13,087 nucleotides of DNA from JBDIBB01 sp039812685 (GCA_039812685.1 JBDIBB010000107.1:1-13087); one strand, 5' to 3'; shown: positions 1-7,559, counted from the first letter of the stretch. Notes: generated by a model not told the origin, from the letters alone. A program made the numbers and translations.

Positions 1-8
1 TTTTTTTT
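1..8. other. T8 run at the window edge
   Basis: Eight consecutive T in an otherwise GC-rich window, at the very first bases. It could be the U-tract of an intrinsic terminator whose stem lies outside the window, or a contig-end artefact. The stem cannot be seen, so no choice can be made. Confidence 0.3.
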
Positions 9-26
9 CGCGTCGAATGTGAACGT

Positions 27-860
27 ATGGTCACTTTCAATGGACAGCAACCGGCCGGGATCGATGCGGAGCGACCGGCGGAAATCTGGACACGGTGCAG
101 CCACGGACGCCGGCTGGCGCCAGTCGCGCCGGCGTGGGTGGTGTCGGTCGCGCTGCTGGCAGCCAGCTCCACTGGCGGCACGGCGCAGGAACGGCGCGCC
201 GAACCGCTCATCGGCTCGTGGCGGCTGCAGGAGACGTCCGGCGAGTTGCCGGCACAGGCCGCGCGCGTGCTCGACGGCGAGGCGAGGACCGGCGCAGAGA
301 TCGCGATCCGCATCGACCAGGCCGGCGCCATCGTGACGGTGCGCCGCGTGGCGCCAGCCGCGACGGTTCTGCGCACACTGGCGCTGGCGCCGGCGACAGG
401 CGATCCGCAGGCCGCCGGCGGTGGTGCACTGAGGATGCAGGCCGCCTGGCGCGACCAGACACTGGTCGCCGAAGGTCACATGACGGTGAAGCAGGGATTC
501 CTCAAGCGCACCGTGCCAGTGGAGGAAGCGTGGCATGTCGATCCGGCTGGAAGGACGCTCACGGTCACGACGACCTTGAAGACGCCCATGGGCGTAAAGC
601 AGCGCACGCAGGTGTTTGCGCGAACGGCGGAAGGCGAGCCCGAGGGTGAAGCCGCTGCGGCCGGGAGCCATGAGCGCCGCCGGCACGAGCCTCTCTTTTT
701 TTCGTCTCGAAGTGAACAGATCATCACATGCGATCCCCCCGCGCGCGGCGGATCCCGCGCATCGACGATCGCCGGGCGCGCCCGCGCCCGCAAGGACCAT
801 CGGGTGAGCGCCCGTGACGCGGGCCGGCCGGGGCCCCGTACGCACCAGGAGCAGATATGA
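27..860 (+). CDS. Secreted lipocalin-like protein of unknown function, first gene of the exporter operon
   Basis: The open frame encodes 277 residues. Residues about 28-53 look like a signal peptide: two arginines at 28-29, a hydrophobic core at about W37-A46, and a small-residue cleavage region ending GTA before Q54. The mature part begins with LIGSW (61-65), then alternating beta-strand-like segments, and ends with a threonine/valine-rich strand at 178-199 (LTVTTTLKTPMG). This resembles secreted lipocalin-like 'GTWKL'-type proteins, but I cannot name a family with certainty. No in-frame stop occurs between the window start and ATG 27, and no good ribosome site precedes it, so the true start may lie upstream. 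Residues from about 203 onward are Arg/Ala/Gly-rich and look unlike folded protein. They include a translated T7 run at 696-702. A TGA in another frame at 647-649 would give a more natural 207-residue protein if there is a one-base error nearby. The annotated stop overlaps the next gene's start as ATGA. It is real in its N-terminal 200 residues; the C-terminus is doubtful. Confidence 0.6.
   Translation: MVTFNGQQPAGIDAERPAEIWTRCSHGRRLAPVAPAWVVSVALLAASSTGGTAQERRAEPLIGSWRLQETSGELPAQAARVLDGEARTGAEIAIRIDQAGAIVTVRRVAPAATVLRTLALAPATGDPQAAGGGALRMQAAWRDQTLVAEGHMTVKQGFLKRTVPVEEAWHVDPAGRTLTVTTTLKTPMGVKQRTQVFARTAEGEPEGEAAAAGSHERRRHEPLFFSSRSEQIITCDPPARGGSRASTIAGRARARKDHRVSARDAGRPGPRTHQEQI
847..851 (+). 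promoter_or_regulatory. Ribosome binding site (AGGAG) of the adaptor gene
   Basis: AGGAG lies five bases before ATG 857 and fixes that start. The upstream gene's TGA (858-860) overlaps the ATG, so ribosomes ending there could restart. Confidence 0.75.
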
Positions 861-1864
861 CAAGACGGCTGATGGCACTCGTGGCAATCGTGATGATCGC
901 GGGCGGCGGCGCGCTGTTCTACGCGTGGCGGCGGCCGGCGCCACCCGACGACCGGATCGTGGTCTCGGGCAACGTCGAGGTCACCGAGACGCGCGCGAGC
1001 TTCAGGATCGGGGGCCGCGTCGACGCGCGGCTGGCGAGCGAGGGCGATGTGATCCACGCGGGTCAGATCCTCGCGCGGCTCGATCGCGTCGAGCTGGCAC
1101 AGCAGGTGGCGCTGCAGCAGGCCGACGTCCACGCCGCGGCCGCCGATCTCGCGGAGCTCGAAGCGGGCTCTCGCCCGGAGGAGATCGCGCAGGGGGAGGC
1201 GGCGCTGGCCCGCGCGCGGGCCGAGGAGGATCGCTGGCGAGCGGAAGCGGCGCGGCAGGACGCGCTCTACCAGCAGGACGTCGTCTCAGCACGCGAGCTG
1301 GAGGCAGCCCGCGCGGCCCTCGAGGTGGCGCGGGCGCAGGCGCGGGACGCGGACGAGCGGCTGGCGCTGCTCCGCAAGGGTCCGCGACGGGAACGAATCG
1401 CGCAGGCCCGCGCCCGCCTCGATCGCGCAAGGCAGGCGCTGGGTCTCTCGCAGACCCGCCTCGACGATGCGCTGCTCGTCGCGCCGGTGTCGGGCATCGT
1501 CCTCTCGCAGAACGTCGAACCGGGCGAGTACGTCGGCCCCGGGACCCCGGTGGTCACCATCGGCGCGCTCGGCGACGTCTGGCTCCGCGCCTACATCGAC
1601 GAGCCCGATCTCGGCCGCGTCAAGATCGGGCAGCGCGCGCGGCTGACGACCGACACGTTTCCCGGCAAGGCCTACGACGGCGTGGTGTCGTTCATCGCGT
1701 CGGAGGCGGAGTTCACGCCCAAGAACGTGCAGACCGGCAAGGAGCGCGTGAAGCTCGTCTACCGGATCAAGATCGACGTCCCGAATCCCGCCTTCGAGCT
1801 CAAACCCGGCATGCCGGCCGACGCCGAAATCCTCGTCGACGAGGTGTCCCATGGCGCCCGCTAG
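857..1864 (+). CDS. ybhG: Periplasmic adaptor (membrane fusion) protein, YbhG/HlyD type
   Basis: The 335-residue product is the periplasmic adaptor that links an inner-membrane ABC pump to an outer-membrane channel. One N-terminal TM segment or uncleaved signal anchor spans residues about 5-23. The first half of a biotinyl-lipoyl fold follows at about 35-75 (VSGNVEVTE, GGRVDARLASEGD). A long Ala/Arg/Glu-rich helical hairpin runs from about 78 to 200, the arm expected to dock on a TolC-like protein. The second lipoyl half is at 205-240 (APVSGIVLSQNVEPGEYV), and a beta-barrel domain at about 241-325 ends KPGMPADAEI. Two stretches are especially like E. coli YbhG as I remember it: SRPEEIAQ at 105-112 and FTPKNVQTGKER at 286-297. 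Length is also close to YbhG (about 332 residues). The 3' end overlaps the first ATPase gene by 14 nt, as expected for a coupled operon. The family call is firm; the ybhG assignment rests on these motifs and gene order. Confidence 0.92.
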   Translation: MTRRLMALVAIVMIAGGGALFYAWRRPAPPDDRIVVSGNVEVTETRASFRIGGRVDARLASEGDVIHAGQILARLDRVELAQQVALQQADVHAAAADLAELEAGSRPEEIAQGEAALARARAEEDRWRAEAARQDALYQQDVVSARELEAARAALEVARAQARDADERLALLRKGPRRERIAQARARLDRARQALGLSQTRLDDALLVAPVSGIVLSQNVEPGEYVGPGTPVVTIGALGDVWLRAYIDEPDLGRVKIGQRARLTTDTFPGKAYDGVVSFIASEAEFTPKNVQTGKERVKLVYRIKIDVPNPAFELKPGMPADAEILVDEVSHGAR

Positions 1865-2849
1865 CCCGGCGGATCGGGTCGAGGACGCGACGGACGCCAT
1901 CCGCGTGGAGGGCCTCACGCGCCGGTTCGGCGAGGTGACGGCCATCGAGCACCTCACGTTCCGCGTGCCGCCCGGCGAGATCTTCGGTCTGGTGGGCCCT
2001 GACGGCGCGGGCAAGACGACCACCATGCGGCTGCTGGCCGCGATCCTGCCGCCCACCTCCGGCGCCGCGTGGGTTGGCGGGTACGACGTGGCTCGCGATC
2101 CCGAGGCGGTGAAGGCCGACATCGGCTACATGAGCCAGCGCTTCGGGCTCTACCCCGATCTGTCGGTCCTCGAGAACATCCACTTCTACGCCGACATCTA
2201 CGGCGTGGCGCGGCGGGGCCGCGACGAGAAGGTGAAGCGCCTGCTGGAGTTCAGCAAGCTCGCCCCGTTCACGCGCCGGCTCGCGGGCAACCTCTCGGGC
2301 GGCATGAAGCAGAAGCTCGGGCTCGCCTGCGCGCTGATTCACACCCCGAAGATCCTGCTGCTGGACGAACCGACCAACGGGGTGGACCCGGTCTCGCGGC
2401 GCGACTTCTGGCGCATCCTCTACCAGCTCCTGCGGGAGCAGGTGACGATCTTCGTGTCGACGGCCTACCTCGACGAGGCCGAGCGGTGCAACCGCGTGGG
2501 GCTGCTGCACCAGGGCCGGCTGCTCGCCGTCGACAGCCCGCGCGGCGTCAGGCGGCTGATGCGCGGCGCGCTGCTGGAGGTCCGCGGCCGGCGCCCGCGC
2601 CAGATCGCGGCGGCGCTCCGCGAATCGTTCCCGGCCGGCTCGGTCACGCTCTTCGGCGATCGCGTCCACGTGCTCGCCCCCGACGCCGATCGCGGCAGCC
2701 GGCAGATCGAGGCGCTGCTGGCCGGGCGCGCCGAGCCCATCGATGACATCCGCCCCATCGAACCCGCGCTCGAGGACGTGTTCGTCTCGGTGCTCGCCGG
2801 CGAGGGGCGCCGGCCGGAAGGAGGCGGCGATGAGCACGCCCGATCGTGA
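1851..2849 (+). CDS. ybhF: ABC transporter ATPase 1, equivalent to the N-terminal half of YbhF
   Basis: The 332-residue product is an ATP-binding subunit of an ABC-2 type exporter, acting on the cytoplasmic face. Motifs in order: Walker A GPDGAGKT (49-56), Q-loop glutamine Q96 in YMSQRFGLY, signature LSGGMKQ (148-154), Walker B ILLLDEP (168-174) with catalytic Glu173, and D-loop GVDP (177-180). The H-loop position reads STAYLDEAE, so Ala205 stands where the switch histidine normally is. The Asp in Walker A (GPDG rather than GPNG) and the lost histidine both recall the N-terminal domain of E. coli YbhF, which has a serine there as I remember it. In E. coli both halves are one polypeptide of about 578 residues; here they are separate genes. 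The C-terminal domain ends LEDVFVSVL, typical of drug-export ATPases. ATG 1851 has a modest GAGG site at 1841-1844. The 3' end overlaps the next gene by 20 nt. This subunit probably pairs with ATPase 2 as a heterodimer. Confidence 0.93.
   Translation: MAPASPADRVEDATDAIRVEGLTRRFGEVTAIEHLTFRVPPGEIFGLVGPDGAGKTTTMRLLAAILPPTSGAAWVGGYDVARDPEAVKADIGYMSQRFGLYPDLSVLENIHFYADIYGVARRGRDEKVKRLLEFSKLAPFTRRLAGNLSGGMKQKLGLACALIHTPKILLLDEPTNGVDPVSRRDFWRILYQLLREQVTIFVSTAYLDEAERCNRVGLLHQGRLLAVDSPRGVRRLMRGALLEVRGRRPRQIAAALRESFPAGSVTLFGDRVHVLAPDADRGSRQIEALLAGRAEPIDDIRPIEPALEDVFVSVLAGEGRRPEGGGDEHARS
2818..2824 (+). promoter_or_regulatory. Strong ribosome binding site (AAGGAGG) of ATPase 2
   Basis: A near-perfect Shine-Dalgarno sequence lies five bases before ATG 2830. 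It decides that start over the in-frame ATG at 2743, which would add 29 non-homologous residues inside the upstream gene. Confidence 0.85.
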
Positions 2850-3801
2850 CCTGGCCGTGACGGTCAGCGGCCTCCAACGCCGCTTCGGCAGCTTCGTCGC
2901 GGTGAACCAGGTGAGCTTCGACGTGCGCCGCGGCGAGATCTTCGGCTTCCTCGGCCCGAACGGGGCGGGCAAGAGCACGACGATCCGGATGCTGACCGGC
3001 ATCCTGGCGCCCACCGGCGGCCGCGGCACGGTGGCGGGCTTCGACATCCGCAGCCAGGCGGAGCGCATCAAGACCCAGGTCGGCTACATGAGCCAGAAGT
3101 TCTCGCTCTACGAGGATCTCACGGTCGAGGAGAACATCGACTTCTACAGCGGCATCTATCGCGTGGACCCGCGCAAGCGGGCCGATCGCAAGGCGTGGGT
3201 GCTCGAGATGGCGGGGCTGCGGGATCACCGCCGCTCGCGCACGGCCACGCTCTCCGGCGGCTGGAAGCAGCGCCTCTCGCTGGGCTGCGCCATCCTGCAC
3301 GAGCCGCCGATCGTATTCCTCGACGAGCCCACGTCGGGCGTGGATCCGATCAGCCGGCGGCTGTTCTGGGACCTGATCTACGAGCTCTCGGCGCAGGGCG
3401 TCACCGTCTTCGTCACGACGCACTACATGGACGAGGCCGAGTACTGCGATCGCCTGGCGCTGATCTACCGCGGCGAGATCATCGCCAGCGGGAGCCCCTC
3501 CAGCCTGAAGACCGAGGTGATGCGCCAGACGGTCCTCGAGGTGATGACCGACCGGCCGCACGAGGCGATGTACGAGGTCGAGGCGGTGCCCGGCGTGGCC
3601 GAGGTCGCGCTCTTCGGCGCGGGCCTGCACGCCGTCGTGGAGGATCCGGCAGTTGCCGGATCGATCCGCGAGCGCCTGGAGCAGCAGCGCTACCGCGTGG
3701 ACCGCGTGGAGCGCATCGTGCCCTCGCTCGAGGACGTGTTCGTCTCGCTCATCGAGGCACGCGACCGGCGCGATGCGGCGGCCGGCGGAGCGCGGCCATG
3801 A
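2830..3801 (+). CDS. ybhF: ABC transporter ATPase 2, equivalent to the C-terminal half of YbhF
   Basis: The 323-residue product is the second ATPase of the same exporter. All catalytic motifs are intact: Walker A GPNGAGKS (42-49), Q-loop Q89 in YMSQKFSLY, signature LSGGWKQ (141-147), Walker B IVFLDEP (161-167) with Glu166, D-loop GVDP, and switch His198 in TTHYMDEAE. The run THYMDEAEYCDR closely matches the C-terminal domain of E. coli YbhF. The tail motif LEDVFVSL repeats the one ending ATPase 1. With an intact H-loop here and none in ATPase 1, the expected dimer is asymmetric, with one fully competent and one impaired nucleotide site. The stop overlaps the first permease start as ATGA, a 4-nt overlap. 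Confidence 0.94.
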   Translation: MSTPDRDLAVTVSGLQRRFGSFVAVNQVSFDVRRGEIFGFLGPNGAGKSTTIRMLTGILAPTGGRGTVAGFDIRSQAERIKTQVGYMSQKFSLYEDLTVEENIDFYSGIYRVDPRKRADRKAWVLEMAGLRDHRRSRTATLSGGWKQRLSLGCAILHEPPIVFLDEPTSGVDPISRRLFWDLIYELSAQGVTVFVTTHYMDEAEYCDRLALIYRGEIIASGSPSSLKTEVMRQTVLEVMTDRPHEAMYEVEAVPGVAEVALFGAGLHAVVEDPAVAGSIRERLEQQRYRVDRVERIVPSLEDVFVSLIEARDRRDAAAGGARP

Positions 3802-4931
3802 ACGCGCGCCGCACGTGGGCCGTCGCGCGCAAGGAGGCGATCCACATCGCCCGCGATCCCCGCAGCCTCGGCATGGCCATCGCGATCCCGATGCTGCTGC
3901 TGGTGCTCTTCGGCTACGCCCTCACGCTCGACGTCGACCGCGTGCCGCTGGTGGTCTGGGACCAGAGCCAGACGCAGGCGAGCCGCGACTTCGTGAGCCG
4001 GTTCGGCGCCTCGCGCTACTTCGCGCTCCGCAGCCCCGCCCGCAACTACCGCGAGGTGGAGCACGAGATCGACAGCGGCCGCGCCCTCGTCGCGCTCATC
4101 GTCGGCGGCGATTTCGCCTCGCGCCTGGCGTCCGGCCAGGCGACGCCGGTGCAGATGATCGTCGACGGCAGCGATTCCAACACCGCCACGATCGCGATGG
4201 GCTACGCCGACGCGGTCGCGCGCGCCTACAGCCAGGAGATCGCCCTGTCGGCGGCGCGGCGCGCCGGCACGCCGGGGCCGGCCGTGCCGCTCGACGTGCG
4301 GCCGCGCGTGTGGTTCAACGCCGACATGGAATCGCGCAACTACATCATCCCCGGCCTGATCGCCGTGATCATGATGGTGATTGCGGCGCTGCTCACCTCG
4401 CTCACCGTCGCGCGCGAGTGGGAGCGCGGCACGATGGAGCAGCTCATCTCGACGCCCGTGAAGGGGCCCGAGCTGATCCTGGGCAAGCTGCTCCCCTACT
4501 TCGCCATCGGCCTGTTCGACGTGCTGCTGGCGGTGCTGATGGCGCAGTTCCTCTTCAAGGTGCCGATGCGGGGCCACCCGGGGCTGGTCTTCGCCATCGC
4601 CGCCGTCTTCCTGGCCGGCGCGCTCTCGCTCGGCATGCTGATCAGCATCGTCACCCGGAGCCAGCTGCTCGCCAGCCAGCTCGCCATGGTGCTCACGTTC
4701 CTGCCGTCGTTCATCCTGTCCGACTTCATGTACGCCGTGAGCAACATGCCCGCGCCGATCCAGGCCATCACCTACGCGGTGCCGGCGCGCTACTTCGTCG
4801 GGGCGCTGAAGGGCATCTACATGAAGGGCATCGGCCTGGACCTGCTGGCGTTCGAGGCGGGCCTGCTCACCGTGTTCGGCGCGGTGGTGACGCTGCTGGC
4901 GATCGTGAAGTTCAGGAAGTCGCTGGAGTAG
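3798..4931 (+). CDS. ybhS: ABC-2 type permease 1, YbhS-like
   Basis: The 377-residue product is an inner-membrane subunit of the exporter, and I recall the same length for E. coli YbhS. An amphipathic N-terminal helix with the motif KEAIHIARDPRS (12-23) comes first, then a first TM segment at about 25-44. A large periplasmic domain (about 45-182) contains VDGSDSNTA (122-130) and WFNADMESRN (172-181). Five further TM segments lie at about 183-205, 230-252, 263-285, 293-313 and 346-370. The cytoplasmic loop VAREWERGTMEQL (204-216) is the conserved element after TM2 thought to contact the ATPase. The start at ATG 3798 has GGAG at 3787-3790, seven bases upstream, and overlaps the ATPase 2 stop. 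The frame is open far upstream to 3195, but that part lies in the shadow of ATPase 2. It pairs with permease 2, a paralogue. Confidence 0.92.
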   Translation: MNARRTWAVARKEAIHIARDPRSLGMAIAIPMLLLVLFGYALTLDVDRVPLVVWDQSQTQASRDFVSRFGASRYFALRSPARNYREVEHEIDSGRALVALIVGGDFASRLASGQATPVQMIVDGSDSNTATIAMGYADAVARAYSQEIALSAARRAGTPGPAVPLDVRPRVWFNADMESRNYIIPGLIAVIMMVIAALLTSLTVAREWERGTMEQLISTPVKGPELILGKLLPYFAIGLFDVLLAVLMAQFLFKVPMRGHPGLVFAIAAVFLAGALSLGMLISIVTRSQLLASQLAMVLTFLPSFILSDFMYAVSNMPAPIQAITYAVPARYFVGALKGIYMKGIGLDLLAFEAGLLTVFGAVVTLLAIVKFRKSLE

Positions 4932-4933
4932 CC

Positions 4934-6064
4934 ATGTTCGAGCGCATCCGCCACATGCTCGTCAAGGAGTTCATCCAGATCTTCCGCGATCCCCGGATGC
5001 GCGGCGTCATCTTCCTGATGCCGATCGTCCAGACGCTGGTCTTCGGCTACGCGGTCACCACCGACGTGCGGCACGTACGCACGGCGATCCACGACCTCGA
5101 CCACAGCGTCGCGAGCCGGGAGCTGACGTCGCGCTTCGCCCGGTCGGGCTACTTCGACCTGGTGGCCGACGTCTCGCGCGACGAGGACGTGCGCGCGCTG
5201 ATGGACCGCGGCGCGGTCCGCGCCGTGATCCAGGTGAACCGGGGGTTCGGCGCCGACGTGACGGCCGGGCGCACGGCCGCCGTGCAGGTGATCGTCGACG
5301 GCACCGACTCGAACACGGCCGCGGTGGTGCTCGACTACGCGGCGCGGATCACGCAGGCCTACTCGCGCGACCTGCTCGCCGCACGCCACGCGGGGGCGAT
5401 GGCCCGCGCCGCGCAGCCGGGCGCGGTGGAACTGCAGTCGCGCGCCTGGTTCAACGACAACCTCGAGAGCCGCAACTTCTACGTGCCGGGCGTCCTCGCC
5501 ATCATCCTCCTGCTGGTCACGCTCATGCTGACGAGCATGGCCGTCGTGCGCGAGAAGGAGATCGGCACGATGGAGCAGATCATCGTCACGCCGATCACGC
5601 CGGTGGAGTTCATCCTCGGCAAGACCGTGCCGTTCGCGCTGATCGGGTTCGCCGACGTCCTGCTCATCACCGTCATCGGCGTGGGCTGGTTCGAGGTCCC
5701 CATCCGCGGCAGCCTGCTGGTGCTCTTCGGCGCGACCTCGCTCTACCTGCTCACGACACTCGGCATCGGGCTGCTCATCTCGACCGTGAGCGAGACGCAG
5801 CAGCAGGCGATGATGAGCAGCTTCTTCTTCTACTTCCCGGCGGTCCTGCTGTCGGGCTTCATGTTCCCGATCGCCAACATGCCGGCCGCCGTGCAGTGGC
5901 TCACCTACGCCAACCCGCTGCGCTACTTCCTCGTGATCGTGCGGGGCGTGTTCCTGAAGGGCGTGGGTCCCGGGATTCTCTGGCCGCAGATGGCGAGCCT
6001 GGCCGTGATGGGCGCCGTGACGCTGGGGCTGGCGTCGCGCCGCTTCCGCAAGACGCTCGCATGA
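4934..6064 (+). CDS. ybhR: ABC-2 type permease 2, YbhR-like
   Basis: The 376-residue product is the second membrane subunit. Architecture copies permease 1: N-terminal motif KEFIQIFRDP (11-20), TM1 at about 22-42, a periplasmic domain to about 180 with VDGTDSNTA (121-129) and WFNDNLESRN (172-181), then TM segments at about 183-205, 229-250, 259-283, 290-312 and 345-366. The coupling loop reads VVREKEIGTMEQI (204-216). QQQAMMSSFFFYFPAVLLSG (289-308) resembles the STQQQAF...PAILLSG region of E. coli YbhR as I remember it. It starts two bases after the permease 1 stop, with GGAG at 4925-4928 five bases upstream. The frame runs open back to 3653, but that extension overlaps other coding sequence and has no site of its own. 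Which paralogue is 'R' and which 'S' follows gene order plus these motifs. Confidence 0.92.
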   Translation: MFERIRHMLVKEFIQIFRDPRMRGVIFLMPIVQTLVFGYAVTTDVRHVRTAIHDLDHSVASRELTSRFARSGYFDLVADVSRDEDVRALMDRGAVRAVIQVNRGFGADVTAGRTAAVQVIVDGTDSNTAAVVLDYAARITQAYSRDLLAARHAGAMARAAQPGAVELQSRAWFNDNLESRNFYVPGVLAIILLLVTLMLTSMAVVREKEIGTMEQIIVTPITPVEFILGKTVPFALIGFADVLLITVIGVGWFEVPIRGSLLVLFGATSLYLLTTLGIGLLISTVSETQQQAMMSSFFFYFPAVLLSGFMFPIANMPAAVQWLTYANPLRYFLVIVRGVFLKGVGPGILWPQMASLAVMGAVTLGLASRRFRKTLA

Positions 6065-6068
6065 GGAG
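6064..6068 (+). promoter_or_regulatory. Ribosome binding site (AGGAG) of the outer-membrane factor gene
   Basis: AGGAG overlaps the last base of the permease 2 stop codon. It is eight bases from ATG 6077 but only two from the in-frame GTG 6071, so ATG 6077 is preferred. Confidence 0.7.
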
Positions 6069-6076
6069 CAGTGACG

Positions 6077-7516
6077 ATGACAGCAACCGCGGCAACGCGC
6101 ATGGTGATGGGACGAACAGGGCCCGCGGGCAGGGCTTCGCGGATCGTGTGCCTCGTGACGGCGACCCTGCTCGCCGGTGGCCGCTCGCCCGCCATCGCCG
6201 GGCCACGACCCGTGGCGGAGAGCCAGGATGCCGCCGCGCGCGAGGCGCGCCCGCCGACGTCTGCCGTGACGGTGGACGCCGCCGTGCGGATCGCGCTGGA
6301 TCGCAATCCCCTCGTGCGCGCCGCCGCCGAAGGGGTTCGCGTGGCCGGCGAGGCCGCGGGCGAAGCACGCGCGCCGTACTATCCGACGCTCGGCGTCTCG
6401 GCGTCGGTGGCAGGATGGGAAACGCACGCCTTCCTGCCGTCCGGGCTCGGAGGGGCGAACATCCCTTCGACGATCGGCCCGACCAGCGACTGGACGGTGG
6501 CTTTCACCGGACGCTACACGGTGTACGACAGCGGGCGGCGCGCGGCCGACCTCCGGCTGGCGCTCGCGCAGCAGCGGGCAGCCGAGCACGAGGCGGCGCG
6601 CGCGAGAGAGGACCTGGCGCTCGAGGTCCGGCGCGCATTCTACGCCCTGGCGGCCGCGGGCGATGCGCGGCAGGTGGCCCTCACCAACCTCGCGCGGGCG
6701 GAGGACCACCTGCAGCTCGCCGAGGCGCGGCGCACCGCCGGCGCCGTCGCGGGCGGCGACGTCGTGCAGGCACAGGTGCGGGTGGCCGAGGCGCGGCTCG
6801 CGCTCGTCCGCGTCGAGAGCCTGATCCAGCAGGCGCGCGGCGGCCTGAACACGGCAATGGGGCTGCCGGTGACGACGCCCGTCGAGGTGCAGGTGGATGC
6901 GATGCCGGCGGCCGGCGCGCCGGCGGACGGCACCGACGTATCGGCCGGCCTCACGCAGGCGCTCGCCGGACGTCCGTCGATCGAGGCCGCGGCGCAGCGG
7001 GCGGTTGCTTCCGCCGAGGCGGTCGCGTCGGCGCGGAGCGCGTTCGGTCCGAGAGTCGCGGCCGAATGGGCGGCCGGCCTGCGAGACAGCGACTTCTTCC
7101 CCTCCGATCGCGACTGGCGCGTCGGGGTCTCGGTGAGCTGGACGCTGTTTGATGGCTTCGCGAAGCAGCACCGCCTCGCCCGCGCGCAGGCGGCGCGCGC
7201 GAAAGACGAGGCGGAGGTGGAGCGCGCCAGGCAGGCGGTGCAGGCCGAGGTGTGGTCGGCGCACGCGAAGCTCACCGAGGCCCGCGCCGCCATCACAGCG
7301 GCTGAGGCGCTGATCCACGACGCGGGAGAGAACGTCCGCATCGCGCGGGAGCGATACCGCGTGGGGGCCGGCACGGTGAACGAACTGCTGGATGCCCAGG
7401 CCGCAATGGACCGCGCCGGCGCGATCCGCGCGCAGGCGACGTGGGACTACCGCACCGCCAGCGCGGTCTACGAGTGGAGCAACGGCCGCGCGTCGGCGGC
7501 CAGCCCGGCCCCGTGA
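6077..7516 (+). CDS. TolC-family outer-membrane efflux protein
   Basis: The product has 479 residues from ATG 6077 (481 if GTG 6071 is used). It would form the trimeric outer-membrane channel and periplasmic tunnel of the exporter. An N-terminal export signal is visible: Arg/Lys-type n-region to about residue 22, hydrophobic core IVCLVTATLLAGG at 23-35, and likely cleavage near AIAG (39-42). Mature sequence opens with VTVDAAVRIALDRNPLVRAAA (65-84), the classic start of an outer-membrane efflux repeat. YYPTLGVSASVAGW (101-114) and VGVSVSWTLFDGFAKQ (near residues 348-363) are beta-strand segments of the two repeats. Long Ala/Arg/Glu coiled coils lie between. The motif RERYRVGAGTVNELLDAQAAM near the C-terminus is a family hallmark. 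It begins 12 nt after the permease gene ends. E. coli's ybh operon has no such gene of its own, so this channel is probably dedicated to the pump. Confidence 0.93.
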   Translation: MTATAATRMVMGRTGPAGRASRIVCLVTATLLAGGRSPAIAGPRPVAESQDAAAREARPPTSAVTVDAAVRIALDRNPLVRAAAEGVRVAGEAAGEARAPYYPTLGVSASVAGWETHAFLPSGLGGANIPSTIGPTSDWTVAFTGRYTVYDSGRRAADLRLALAQQRAAEHEAARAREDLALEVRRAFYALAAAGDARQVALTNLARAEDHLQLAEARRTAGAVAGGDVVQAQVRVAEARLALVRVESLIQQARGGLNTAMGLPVTTPVEVQVDAMPAAGAPADGTDVSAGLTQALAGRPSIEAAAQRAVASAEAVASARSAFGPRVAAEWAAGLRDSDFFPSDRDWRVGVSVSWTLFDGFAKQHRLARAQAARAKDEAEVERARQAVQAEVWSAHAKLTEARAAITAAEALIHDAGENVRIARERYRVGAGTVNELLDAQAAMDRAGAIRAQATWDYRTASAVYEWSNGRASAASPAP

Positions 7517-7559
7517 CGAACGCCCGGGATCGGCATCGGCCACCGTCACCGGGACGTCC

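Noticed and set aside
657..702. Intrinsic terminator formed by GC stems (657-661 with 676-680, or 660-664 with 680-684) and the T7 run at 696-702
   Set aside because: The stem ends 11-15 nt before the T-run and has only five pairs with a large loop, too far and too weak for a standard terminator. I keep only the note that the T-run is odd inside a coding region.
814..1938. 374-codon plus-strand frame overlapping the adaptor gene
   Set aside because: Arg/Gly-rich shadow frame. The adaptor in the other frame has a complete domain order and a ribosome site.
7529..7540. Tandem ATCGGC-ATCGGC repeat after the TolC-like gene
   Set aside because: Two copies of six bases in GC-rich DNA are not significant, and no longer repeat continues on either side.
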